Positions 22,612 to 39,009 of a stretch of 64,000 bases of DNA are shown piece after piece. The notes below the pieces were generated by a model. It did no database searches, was not told where the DNA came from, and saw only the letters and a program-made list of their open reading frames with translations. Both the position numbers and the translations under genes were made by a program. How positions within the stretch are numbered: the stretch's first letter is position 1; each line of letters opens with the position of its first letter. The DNA is from Datnioides undecimradiatus (lineage: Eukaryota > Chordata > Actinopteri > Lobotiformes > Datnioididae), in contig WARS01000014.1 in assembly GCA_008933995.1 (NCBI GenBank), forward strand, positions 6,309,192 to 6,373,191. The letters are read 5' to 3'.

Positions 22612-23354
22612 ACCCCGCACTCCCCCTTTCCCTTTACATACACACATACATTTCACACGTCATACGCTCATCTCACACGATGAAGCACACACTGAGGCAC
22701 GCACACAGACACACAAACGCTCATATGACGCACACGCAAACACACACACAAACACACTCAAAGACCCTCCATGTTTGTGTTTGTCGAGCAGTTTTGCCTT
22801 TGTCTTTTTTACCTACCGACTCCCTCTCTCTCCCCCCCACACCCCCACCCTTCCACCTCCTCCTCCTCCTCTTCCTCCCCCTCTCCTCCCCTCCCCTCTC
22901 TTCTCCTCTCACCCCCAAACCCCTCTGCATGTCCTAGTGGTACTGGTAGTTGGGTGCATGGAAAAAGCAGCAAGCAAATCGTTTTTCCACTCGGTGAAAA
23001 AAAAAAATGTGTCTTCATTTTAACATTCAGCAATAAATCCCCTTCTCTTCATGTCCATCATTCTTGGAATATGCTAGAAGATTTTTTGCAAGTTTTATCA
23101 AAAACATACTACTTGTAAAAGAAGAAAAATCCAAAACCACCCCTTCATATGAAAAATAAAACTTTATTCCTACCATTTTGAAACACTCCTGTCATCATTG
23201 CAACAAAACACAACTGCTGTTTGCCATTTTTAATTTACAGGCGCTTACAACCTGTTATTACGCCATTATATTTAAAAAATATATATGAATAAAGTCAAAA
23301 CGGCAAACTGAGGTGAACCTGGTGTACAGTTAGAATGAAGCTGCGCGTACAAGG

Positions 23355-23368
23355 ACACTAGATGGCAG
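23355..23368 (+). promoter_or_regulatory. CTCF-like motif
   Basis: ACACTAGATGGCAG matches the core CCASYAGRKGGCRS at 13 of 14 positions. It sits between nrg2 and the glycosyltransferase gene. Motif match only. Confidence 0.4.
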
Positions 23369-23581
23369 CATCACACCACTCCAGACTGGTTTTAGAGAAG
23401 GCGTTCATGTGGTCAAGTATTTAATTGTGGTTGTATTCCACTGAGTTTATTGTGACTGTGTATGGCATCACATTGTTGTGGTTTAAACCTGTGTGACGTG
23501 CTACTGTTCTGACTTCACTCCAGTGGATTATACTGGCTGTTATTTATTTTATTTTTGTTAAGATACAGAACAGTGTGTGAC

Positions 23582-23583
<2 letters not shown>

Positions 23584-23628
<45 letters not shown>

Positions 23629-23640
23629 CGCGCGAGAGAG
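23584..23640. repeat. Compound (GT)n(GA)n microsatellite
   Basis: GT repeat running into GA repeat with a short CGCGCG interruption. Confidence 0.9.
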
Positions 23641-25079
23641 GAATACAGTGGGGGAGGTGGAGTTGAGGATTAATCCAACTGATTAAATTAAAAAATAGTT
23701 ATAGTTAGGAGTCAAAATCTTGACTCAAGGCCCACTTACTTTTTTTTTTTAAAGAGGCCTACCCCACGGCAACCAGTTTCAAGCTTTAAACTGTGTCACC
23801 TGGTAGAAAGCTCCAGAGGCAGTTACAGACTGGACTTTAAAATGGAATTATTTTTTGAGCTTCGTGATTTATTTGTTCTTTTTCTAAACATCACATGAGC
23901 CTGACTCAACATGAAGCTTTTTGTCCATGGAAACAAACGTCAGGCATGTAAAACAACCATAATAGCACAGATTCACCAAACCAGTTGCCCATTTTCTTAG
24001 AATTTATGGGTGTTTCTCTCTGATGAAACCAACACAGAGGTTTCAGGATCCTAGGAACACGCCCGATTCTCGCCTCACACGCCCAGATTTACCTGATCGG
24101 TGTGTGACTTTGGGACGATGAGAGGTGATGTCCCCTTGTGTAACAGGAAGCCACTCGCCTGCCAGATCAGCATTAATCTGTGTCAGTCTGTTTTAGGTTG
24201 GCTTGTCCTTTATATTCACCCCTCTCTCTTTCAGATTGGTGTGTGCCCCATGTCTGTGGCTGATCTCACCATCACTCACCGGTGTGGCAACAACATGTCA
24301 TTCCTGTTTGCTCTCTTTTTTGTCAGTGGGTGTTTCCCTTGTGTACACTCACGTGAATGTGTGCGTCCTAGTCCTCTAACTACAGAAGCCTCATCAGTCA
24401 GCAGGTGGGATGAGCTTACACTAGAAAAAGGAAAACCGTCCTGACTGACCACTAAACCGACTGTGTGACAGATCTCTGGCTCTTGTTCGGGAGATCATTT
24501 TCCTTTCATTCGTTTTCCTGATGAATGAGCCAATAACAGGTTAGCAGCATGTGCCACCAGCTCTGTTTATCCAAACAGATTTAGCATTTAGTGGATGAGG
24601 GAGCCTTCACTTACAGCAGGTAAGCAAAGAAAATTGCTGACTCTTCATTTATGTTTCAGCACTCTGGGGGAGGATGATCTCATCCAGCTGTGTTATCATT
24701 ATTGTTATTATTGTTATTATAATTATTAACATGTGGATGTTGTGGGCTGCAGTCATTTCTGTATTCATCTGTTGATAGAAGTGTTAATTGAATAATAACT
24801 GAACAATTGGCTCAGAGAGACAATTCTTCCATCATTTTAAATACAGTTGTGCTTGAATGTTTATTCTCAACCTTTGGGACAGCAGCTAACACAAACATCT
24901 CACCACGGGGTCAATTTATTAGCTCACCTGGAGCTTTAATCATATCACATAATCTTCCTAAGCAGATGAAGGGAGCCCAGTTGCTGAAATTTGAAAATTG
25001 CTAACTGGTGATATTCAAAACATCTCCTTTCACACATATTTCTCTAAAATTAACACACTGTTTGTGTATTTGCAGTTGA

Positions 25080-26498
25080 ATGGGGCGGTGCTACTGTCGC
25101 TGGCGTAGAGTGTTAATCTGTGTGTGCACTCCATGCCTCTGCCTGGCCCTGCTGTTCATCTATGTCAGCGTCATGTTGTGTATGGCCATGAACAGCACAG
25201 CAACTCCAGGAAAAGTTTCCCAACCTCACGCTTTAGGATCTCATCACTTTGTGGCCTCAGAAACTTTGACTAACAAAGGTTTCGCCCTGTTCCCCGTAAC
25301 TTTCTGGAATTTCCACATGAATGGCGATGCCTTTTGGAACCAGCTCCAGCTGTCCATCGATCGCTATTTTAACCCCATCCTGAGCCCCAAGAAAATCACT
25401 TCAGGATTTGAAAATAGCACTTTTCATGAGTCCCTCATGAAGAAAAGTTTCTCTGCAGTTGGCAATTTGATACACAAACAAAAGGAAACGTTTAACCAGC
25501 TACCACAGCACATTCAAGAGTTTGTGAGACACATGCAAAGGAGGGACTACCCAATACTCATCCAGCCAGATGGGATGTGTGGAGCTGGGGCAAAGAATGA
25601 GACAGGGCCCCCTCTGCTTCTCCTCGCCATTAAGACAACAGAGCTGAATTTTAAGAACAGGCAGGCCATTCGACAGACCTGGGGCCAGGTGGGATGGGTG
25701 GCAGGACAGAAGAGCAACAATGGAGGACAAGAACTTGGAGGATATGTCCGCAGAGTGTTCCTGCTGGGCAAGGAAGACCCTGAGGAGGTGGGAGTGAATT
25801 TATCTGAGTTACTGCATTTGGAGAATAAACATTACGGAGACATTCTGCAGTGGGGCTTCATGGACACATTTTTCAACCTTACACTGAAAGATGTGCTCTT
25901 CTGGAGCTGGTTCTCAAAATCCTGTGGTCAGACTCACTTTGTCTTTAAGGGGGATGACGACGTCTTTGTCAATACCCCCAAAATGGTGACCTACCTCCAG
26001 GAGCAGCTACAGAAGCCACAGGAAAAAACTACCATAAAAGACTTCATGGTTGGAGATGTGATAGGTGCGGCTACACCCAACCGAGTGAACGAGTCCAAGT
26101 ACTTTATCCCAGAGAACTTTTACAAGGGCTTATATCCTGCGTATGCAGGTGGAGGAGGGGTGCTGTACTCAGGCGAGCTGACCAAACGTCTACACCACAT
26201 GTCTAAAAGGGTTCACCTGTTCCCCATCGACGACGTTTATGTAGGGATGTGCATGGTTCGGCTCAACGCTCAACCCATCCACCACCCAGCCTTCCTCACC
26301 TTTGATTTCCCTAAAAACGAAGGCAAGGAACTGTGCTCGTACCACACAATCCTACTGGTGCACAAACGAAGCCCCAAAGAGTTAGTTCAACTGTGGGCTG
26401 ATGTGAAAAAGACACAGACGCAGTGTTTGGATGTTCCCCTGAGAGATGGAGTCAAGAAGGAGAACCTAGCAGAAGTGGTGGATTCCATTGATCTTTGA
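25080..26498 (+). CDS. b3gnt2l: B3GNT2-like beta-1,3-N-acetylglucosaminyltransferase
   Basis: 472-residue type II Golgi enzyme of family GT31. B3GNT2 relatives add beta-1,3 GlcNAc to lactosamine chains (poly-LacNAc extension). The sequence shows a short basic cytosolic tail (RWRR), one membrane anchor (about residues 11-36) and a lumenal stem with N-glycosylation sites. The catalytic domain has the motifs RQAIRQTWG, RVFLLG, FKGDDDVFVNT (DDD at 292-294, metal/UDP binding), YAGGGGVLYSG and FPIDDVYVGMC. The stem phrases YFNPILS and RRDYPILIQPDGMC are B3GNT2-like. It is about 75 residues longer than the roughly 397-residue human B3GNT2, through a longer N-terminus and a loop insert after the TWGQ motif. 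The ORF is one exon, with an acceptor four bases upstream of the ATG. Substrate choice cannot be read from sequence, and the exact paralogue is uncertain. Confidence 0.9.
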   Translation: MGRCYCRWRRVLICVCTPCLCLALLFIYVSVMLCMAMNSTATPGKVSQPHALGSHHFVASETLTNKGFALFPVTFWNFHMNGDAFWNQLQLSIDRYFNPILSPKKITSGFENSTFHESLMKKSFSAVGNLIHKQKETFNQLPQHIQEFVRHMQRRDYPILIQPDGMCGAGAKNETGPPLLLLAIKTTELNFKNRQAIRQTWGQVGWVAGQKSNNGGQELGGYVRRVFLLGKEDPEEVGVNLSELLHLENKHYGDILQWGFMDTFFNLTLKDVLFWSWFSKSCGQTHFVFKGDDDVFVNTPKMVTYLQEQLQKPQEKTTIKDFMVGDVIGAATPNRVNESKYFIPENFYKGLYPAYAGGGGVLYSGELTKRLHHMSKRVHLFPIDDVYVGMCMVRLNAQPIHHPAFLTFDFPKNEGKELCSYHTILLVHKRSPKELVQLWADVKKTQTQCLDVPLRDGVKKENLAEVVDSIDL

Positions 26499-27500
26499 TA
26501 CAGTTTGTCGCTGGAGAACTTTTTTACAAACATCTGAAAACAAACAGTTTGATGAACGTCTTTCAGACTAACTGTGTTACCTAGTGCTTGTATTCATTTA
26601 TCTCAGACATCCGTGTTCTGGGGTGTTGTTTAAGTCTCCTGAACAATGTGGAAACCTTCCAGGTCCAGCAACATGTCAACAGCCTGAGCAATATTTAATA
26701 ATCATTTTTAAACCAATGTTTTTTACATATTTAAGTACCTACAAAACAAACATAATTTGTATAACCAAAAACTATTTTTATATTAAGATAAGACTTTTTT
26801 AAACCGCTTTTAATGTGTAGTCTACAACTTGAGACTGCCAGTCGTGTGTACATTTTGTCAGTTACATTACTGCTTTTGTAAATTTAAAGTCAGTCCACAC
26901 ATGAGACCACATTACTGCAAAACGATAGCATGGTGATGACATGCAGACACGATGCCTGCAGCAACCAAACCATCAAGTTTCAGGAATGAAATATGTGGAA
27001 ATGAATGAAGGGAAACTAGTAAGTTTAACAGAAAATGGTTGCAGCGATGTAAAGTGTACAGGATTCGTAATCAAAGCAACACTGTTTAACTTTTCCTGAA
27101 CAGTATTAAACCCTGCTAAACTTGCTAAATGTTATACGGTTAGATAAAATGCTAAGCTATTGCAACATCTGCACAAGTGGGAAAGAGCCGTGAAGTTTAC
27201 GAACTGACTCACGTTATAGGACAGCATTTAGCTAATGTGTGTGACTTTAGCTTGATTAGCCACCATCAGCTGGTGGTATTATAATTAGCGACGCTGTATT
27301 TTGTTGTTCATAAATTCAGCTTTTCGCTTCTTAGAAACACAATATATTACTTCTTCCCTGACAGGTATTCCATAAATCACAATAACCTCCATATAGGCTT
27401 GCCATAAAAAAGGGCCTGACGTGATGAATGTGTAAAATGTTCTTGTACATTCATGGAAAGATTTTTTTTATTGCAAATAAACTTTTAGACTTTAAGCTCA
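26499..27500 (+). other. 3' UTR of the B3GNT2-like gene
   Basis: AT-rich sequence ending at a polyadenylation signal AATAAA at 27476-27481. The gene is convergent with eif1ad, whose own signal lies about 340 bases further on. Confidence 0.6.
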
Positions 27501-27799
27501 TCCTTAATGACCCCCCCTCTCTCTGGAACAGACCCAATGGGCTTTTTTACATTTTGTCCTGCTTAAGTAATGACAGGTGTACTGCTAGCAAATACGTCAT
27601 TACTGCTGGTATGAAAGATGAAAGCTAATGCTAGGTTTGCACTCAGCACTGTCCTGTATTTGAAGTATGTTGTCTGAACAACCTTAAATTTCCCTCCACC
27701 CTGGGAGGGCTGTGTTAATTTAACGTTCCTGTAGAACAGGATCCACCAGCAGCTCATAAATATACAACTCATTCATCACATAATCTCTTTCTAATCTAA

Positions 27800-28533
27800 T
27801 CATAATACAGGCAACAAAAAAAGTTTATTCTTAATATTGTAAAATAAGAAGGGTTTCTTTATAAAGACATAACATGGAAGCAGTGAAAAGACTGACGTCA
27901 CGCCAAAGCGCTGACAAAGCCTCAAAGGAATTTACCTGTTTCCAATACGTCATCATTAAAATAAACCAAAATCACAAACTGCGTCAGGAATGTCAGGAAA
28001 AAGGATGAGGCACAATGTGGTCACAGTGACCAGCGTGATGCATGGACATGACAGAGAGTATCAGTGACATTCGCTCCTGTGGTGGAAGATGAATTATTTT
28101 AACTGTTTCTATGAACATCGCCCTGCAAATGTGCAATCAAGCCTGCAGTTTACTGACAATGTAGTAAAGGCCACACCTGCTCTCTGTATATAAACATGCT
28201 TGAGTCTGACATTTCCAGTAAGACAGTGAATATACAATTATGTTACAGAACTCAACCATTGGAGATCCCTGTGTTCATAGGCAACTTCAATTGAATTTCA
28301 ATATTACCGATTTTTTGGCATCAATTTAACAAGCAAGACTTCAGCGAGACTACTGCTCCATTAAGTTAAAGTCCATTCAGTGAGTCCGTTGCGTAAATGA
28401 TCATCACAGGAACTGCAGAGGGATGCTGTACGATGACCATCACTTGAAATCAGTCAGTGGTAACAGCTGCACAGCAGAGGACACTGTGTCATGACTTGTC
28501 AGTCTCGATTGTCCGTGTCCTCAAGTTCAGACA
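27800..28533 (-). other. eif1ad 3' UTR
   Basis: Read on the minus strand, this runs from the eif1ad stop to AATAAA (TTTATT at 27824-27829 on the plus strand). The sequence shows no other gene. Confidence 0.55.
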
Positions 28534-29971
28534 CTAGGAGCCGTTTTCTGTCCTGTCTTCTTTGCCATCATCTTCTTCTTCACTGTCCTCCTCCTCCTCC
28601 TCACTCTCCGTGTAGTGGTAGTTAGAGCGGTTGGTGTTTACAAAGAGGTCACTCTCATCATCTTCAGAGTCGCTAATGTCCTCCTCCTCCTCCTCCTCGT
28701 CTTTCTCTTCAATCCCATCTTCCTTTTCCTGTTCCTGCTTCCTGTTTGTCTTGTCCTGCTCCTCCATGAACCCCTCCGGCCTGGAGGACGTCAAGAAAAA
28801 ACCCCAACACACTCGATTATACTCGACAAAACGATGCTGCTTGTGTGACGTGCGTCTACGTGTGTTCACTCACCATTTCTGTTGTTTTTGCAGATACTGA
28901 ATGTGATCTTTGTACAGAATGAAGCTGATCTCTGCCTTCACCTTCTCTCCTTCCTCAATTGGATCCACAATCACATAGTCACCTTAAGGATCAGGAAGCA
29001 GACAAATTTTAAATGTGAAGCAGAAAATGGTCAAGATCTTTATGACACGTACCAACATATTTATACAAAGATATATCACTGTCTATTGAAAAATCACCAA
29101 TTGGTTAACTTTCAGATTGCATTTTTAAAGGCGCACATCTGCACATCACTGAGTCAAGAATCCCACATGTATAGACACTGTGGAAGCAAACTATAAAGTC
29201 TGGAAAATACATTGCTGGAAGAGATATCAGTCGGCCAGTTAAAACATAGTAGACTGATGATATATTCATGTGCATGAAAAAAAAAAAAAAAGAATTCAAT
29301 CACTTCAGAGACTAATTTAACAATTATCATCAATGGGCAAAACCACACTGTCTGGTATTCACTAAGTTCATGATTAATAAACACTGCACATAAATAGGTC
29401 ACCCCTTAGTGGCATGCTAGAAAGGCAGAAAGGTGGAATAATGCTTGCCAGTAAAATAAAAAAAGGGTGTAAACAACTCCGGGTTCCAAAAGTCCCGTCA
29501 TGCATGATGATGACCTAAGACAAAGAAAATGCTGTCAACAGGTGTGTTAGACCTCAGTGACATGTTCCACTGAGCACTGGGAGCAGCACGTCTGAGCTGG
29601 GCCATTCAAGGCCACTGATACTAAATACTTTAGCGATCCCGCCATCAGTTACCTCTCTTGATCCAGATGTTCTTGCGAAACTTGGTGGGCATGCTCACCA
29701 GGAAAGTCTCGCCCTGGGCAGTGACAGCTTCATGGAGGTTGTTGCCACGGCTACCAATCACCTGTGAGAGCACAGGTATGGGAAGCAGATAAAAGACTGC
29801 ACAATGTCTTGTTGTTTGGTGTAATGTGGGTGATTATTTACTGTCCATACGTCGAATGCACATCACAGTACGGGTATTGCTCACCTTCACAATCTGCTGG
29901 TTTTCCGCGGGCGTGACAAAGTCCCCAAGAACCTCCTTGACAACGTGTTTGCGTTTGGTGGCCTGTGACAT
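28534..29971 (-). CDS. eif1ad: eIF1A domain-containing protein (EIF1AD)
   Basis: 183-residue protein with an S1/eIF1A-like OB fold. The human relative is a nuclear protein (Obelin), so named for structure rather than proven initiation activity. Coding exons on the minus strand: 29971-29885 ([16 protein letters not shown]), 29761-29653 ([19 protein letters not shown] to [10 protein letters not shown]), 28982-28874 ([20 protein letters not shown]) and 28780-28534. All junctions are GT-AG and in phase. The OB fold covers about residues 15-90. The tail is strongly acidic and ends in the family signature SDLFVNTNR followed by a second acidic run. At 183 residues it is slightly longer than the human 165 because of extra Glu/Asp. 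The start is fixed by [10 protein letters not shown], shared with the family. Confidence 0.95.
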
Positions 29972-31045
29972 TATAAACGGTGAGCTTCAAGTTCAACTTC
30001 GCCAGCTGAGGGAGGAGGAGAGTAAACAAAGCACTGATGATCAGCAAGGAGCACCTCAGCTGTGACTGACACATTAAAGACGCAATAAACTAAATCCTCC
30101 AAACCACAAGACGAAAATCAAAAGCAACAAAATCACAAGCTAACTAAGTGGCTCACCAGCTAGCTTAGCAACTTAAATTAAACTTTGGCTAGCTCGGTGA
30201 TGTCAGTGATGGCTTCACGTTCAGTAAAACTGCTGAGTAATTTGCTCTATAACGTAAGCAATTACCTGCTAACAATTAACTATAACATGACTCCTGATTT
30301 AAGTTAGCTAATTGAGCTAACATTAGCTAGCTGTTATCCTAAAACGTATTCCCCCCCTCCACTACATTCACAGGCTACGTGCTAACCTTGAAAGAAAGAA
30401 AACGGTAATTGTGTGTCTTCGAAGCAGAGTGTGGTCCTGGACAACTAAAGCTAAAAATACTTTGCAAACACGTTGCAATATTGTATCAGCAGAGCCAAAC
30501 CACATGCGGTCCTGTTTTCTGACAACGTCATACGTTGCACTTCCGGTATTCTGTGGGCTATACTTTCAAAATAAAGGCTGTTGTCTGTTTATCTTTTATC
30601 TTCAAGCTAAAGTCGCCATGCGATGTCAGCTTTTAGATAGATATTAGAATTTAAATTTAAAGTTGTTTCTTCAATATCATTTGTTATTGTCCAAGTAAAT
30701 TACAAGTCATAATTACACAAAAGGGTTTGTTTCCTGTTCAGGGCAGACATAGTTCTTCCGTAGCAGTACGTTTGCATTGTGGGAAACATAGTTCTGTTCA
30801 CTCTCTGAGCACTTTTCTTTATTAATGTTATTCGTTTGTGTTTTTGATGTTTTTACTTAAAACCAGTGAATTGTCAAATGCCTAAAAGCAGACAGTCACC
30901 ACAGATGCGGTGTTCATCAAATAATTTTTGTTGTTTGTGGTTTATGAATAAAATGATTATAGAGACATTTGTTTGTATTTTCACTTTATAAAGTTTCATT
31001 CTGTTGTTCAAGTGCATATGACACAAAAAACTCTGAAACAATAAA
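29972..31045 (-). promoter_or_regulatory. eif1ad 5' flank and promoter region
   Basis: Contains an ETS/GABP-type motif CACTTCCGGTA at 30538-30548 and a ZNF143/THAP11-like motif at 30774-30793 (minus strand AACTATGTTTCCCACAATGC). Both are typical of TATA-less housekeeping promoters. Repeated GCTAGC/TTAGCTA words fill 30120-30330. The exact start site and any 5' UTR intron are not resolved. The ctsf 3' end lies just beyond. Confidence 0.4.
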
Positions 31046-31660
31046 AATGATTCCACACTTTTTTTATTCAACCTTCACTCTTTTCTCACTGTCTTACAGC
31101 AGTTTTTACAATTGCATTGCAGTTATGTAGTAATGTGCAAACCATATAAGGTAAAACCCCCGTCCTTCAAGATAAAACCCTTTCAAGTACTACATAGCAT
31201 TACTACATACTACATAGCACTGGAAACAAAACACCCAAGAAAATGAACAAGACAGAAGTCAAACTACAGTCAGTGCACGCACTGTAGCGAACACGGGCTC
31301 CCGTGTGGAAAGATGAGTTAAAACCAATACTTCCTAAAAACACAGCCATCATTGGAACCTGCAGGACTCAGAATGAAATGCGAACATAAAATCTACTTTA
31401 AAAATCACAAAAAACATTTCTCAGCTACACTAGCTTTGTCAGAGCTGGTATGATTTCAGTAAACTGACCCGAGGTGTGAGGTTTGAGGACAGAACACTAG
31501 TCTGGTTTAACGGAAAAGTAACATCAGTAGGACTTTGACTTCATCAGACTTTGTGTGTGCCTGATTGTGGTCATCATGCAGTGAGGATTAAATGTGTGTG
31601 TGTGGTGTAGTATGATGTGTAGTGTATTATGTCTGTGGGCGAACGTGTGATATTAGTGGT
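31046..31660 (-). other. ctsf 3' UTR
   Basis: Runs on the minus strand from the ctsf stop codon to AATAAA (TTTATT at 31063-31068 on the plus strand). Confidence 0.55.
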
Positions 31661-37259
<5,599 letters not shown>

Positions 37260-39009
37260 GTTGGTCCCGGTGTGTTGACAAAAAGAAAAGGGACGGGCGT
37301 TCAGTCTCTGCGCGGTTAAAAAGGCTAATGTTTGTTTTCCTACAAGAAAAATCGATGCGACTTATCAGCAGCCGTTATTCAAGAGCCAGCCTCACAGTGT
37401 TGTTGCCAAACAAATCTGGTGTGAGGCTGTGGGAGGAGACAGGCGCTGTTCATGGGCGGGGTGTGTTCAAGAGACAAAACAATAAAATGTGTTGCAAACA
37501 CGCGATTTAACAGTGCCGGTACTTGTCAAAACTGTAATAACTGGTAAATATTTGGCATAACCACATATTGTCTCTATGTAAGTTAATATGGCAACTATTA
37601 CATGTTCTTTAAAAAGTCTATATAACCATGATCTTATACAGGTTCTTAATGGAGGAATTTAATGGCTGATGATGATGGAATACAGCACATGTAAAATAAA
37701 GTACAATACACGACGATCAAATATCTTCTTGTGGACAAGTGTGTATACAAACAAATGTAAAGGGTAAAGTAACTGAAATGGGTATTTCTAACAATAGATA
37801 GATGATTTTGATGTGAAGACCAGGATAATAGACAATACTTGATAGATCTCGGGAAACACATAGGAGCAAGACAGTAACAAGTTCAAACAAACAAACTTTA
37901 AAGCTGTGTAGTTGATAAATTAATAAAGATTCAGTCAGTTCTTACCTGAACTGCAAGGTGCCATGTATGTATCGAGGCAGATACGGTTGTTATTATTTTC
38001 TCCATTACCAAGTGCAGCATTATTGTGTATTTAATTCAATTTTAAGGTTAGATATTGTGAGCCTCCGTTCGTTAAGCAAATTGGTTTGTTGCAGCAGCAC
38101 GAATATAAGTACAGATAATGGAGGTTTGATTAATTGCACCAGATTCCACAATATATGTTAAAAAAAGACAGAAAGAACGAAAAAAGAAAGAAAGAGAGAA
38201 AGAAAAAGCAGGTCAGTGTAACATTAACACTGTAGAGTATATTATGGTAGAAAATTATACATAGGATATGAGTTCTAGCATATAGTATTTTACAAAAAAA
38301 CCCCACACCAATACAATATACAGAAGTGTATAGTGTGACATAATATATAAACCAAAAATAAAATAAAGTACAGTAATATTTTTTTTTAAAAAAAGCATAG
38401 ACTACACTATCAATATAATGTGGTAATTCGGATATAATGTAGTGTCATATAGATATAGGCAAGCACTATACCTGTAAGGAAAATGTGTCAGTGTGTGATC
38501 TGTGTTGTAAAGTGTGAGAAGGAATGACTCCAGTACAGTTCCAGTTCCTCACAGAAAGTGTAATCAGCCTGCAGTATGTGCATTGTTTAATGAATAGATG
38601 TGCGAGGATCAAGTACAACCACTGGAGAGCGACAAATACCGTAACTTTTGCTTTCCTCATTAGACGATTTTTATTTTGAAAGTACAATTTCGTAGATTGT
38701 ACTTTTATTCTGATAGGATTCTGGCCGGAAGGACTGTTGTTGTTGCTGCTGGCGGGGCACAGGAGCTAGCGCTGCTAGCATCGCGGGCAGGAACGTCTAC
38801 TGACGACGGCTAGGCTAACATTTTAAACTGGCAGAAATAGCTGCCCGACGTCCCTTTACGCTATCATTGCTAGCTACCAAAACAACTTTAGCCGCTACTT
38901 TACCACTCAAACGACAAAGTTGCTGTCGTTAACGTTATGACTAATTTATTTTTAGGGATCGGGTTGTATTCTTAGCATTAGCCTCTGAGCAAAGGTCTGA
39001 CTGGCCGAC
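37260..39009. other. ctsf-aup1 divergent intergenic region
   Basis: About 1.75 kb separates the two start codons. Near ctsf there is a GC box (GGGCGGGG at 37454). The middle is AT-rich, with GAAA-rich runs (38165-38210) and short TATA-type words. Near aup1 an ETS-like GCCGGAAGGAC lies at 38724-38734, followed by GC-rich probable 5' UTR. Confidence 0.5.
38724..38734 (+). promoter_or_regulatory. ETS-like motif in aup1 promoter
   Basis: GCCGGAAGGAC contains the GGAA core of ETS/GABP sites, about 275 bases before the aup1 ATG. Motif match only. Confidence 0.35.

Larger units (their letters stand above)
20206..23180 (+). other. Probable nrg2 3' UTR and flank
   Basis: From the stop codon to AATAAA at 23155-23160. 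No earlier good polyadenylation signal was noted. It contains a hAT-like MITE (21618-21796), a (CT)n tract (22571-22609) and CCTCC-rich sequence near 22850. The open frames seen here are low-complexity. Confidence 0.5.
23181..25079. other. Intergenic region nrg2 to B3GNT2-like gene
   Basis: Holds a CTCF-like motif (23355), a compound GT/GA repeat (23584-23640) and a TTATTG-rich tract near 24700. An acceptor-like TTTGCAG ends at 25075, four bases before the glycosyltransferase ATG, so at least one 5' UTR exon of that gene probably lies in this interval. I could not place it. Confidence 0.5.

Noticed and set aside
22473..22937. 154-codon ORF in the probable nrg2 3' UTR
   Set aside because: The translation is mostly Leu-Ser and Pro-Ser runs from CT and CCT repeats. 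Low complexity.
28534..28869. 111-codon minus-strand ORF as an independent acidic protein
   Set aside because: Its 3' part is the last eif1ad exon. The N-terminal part is intron.
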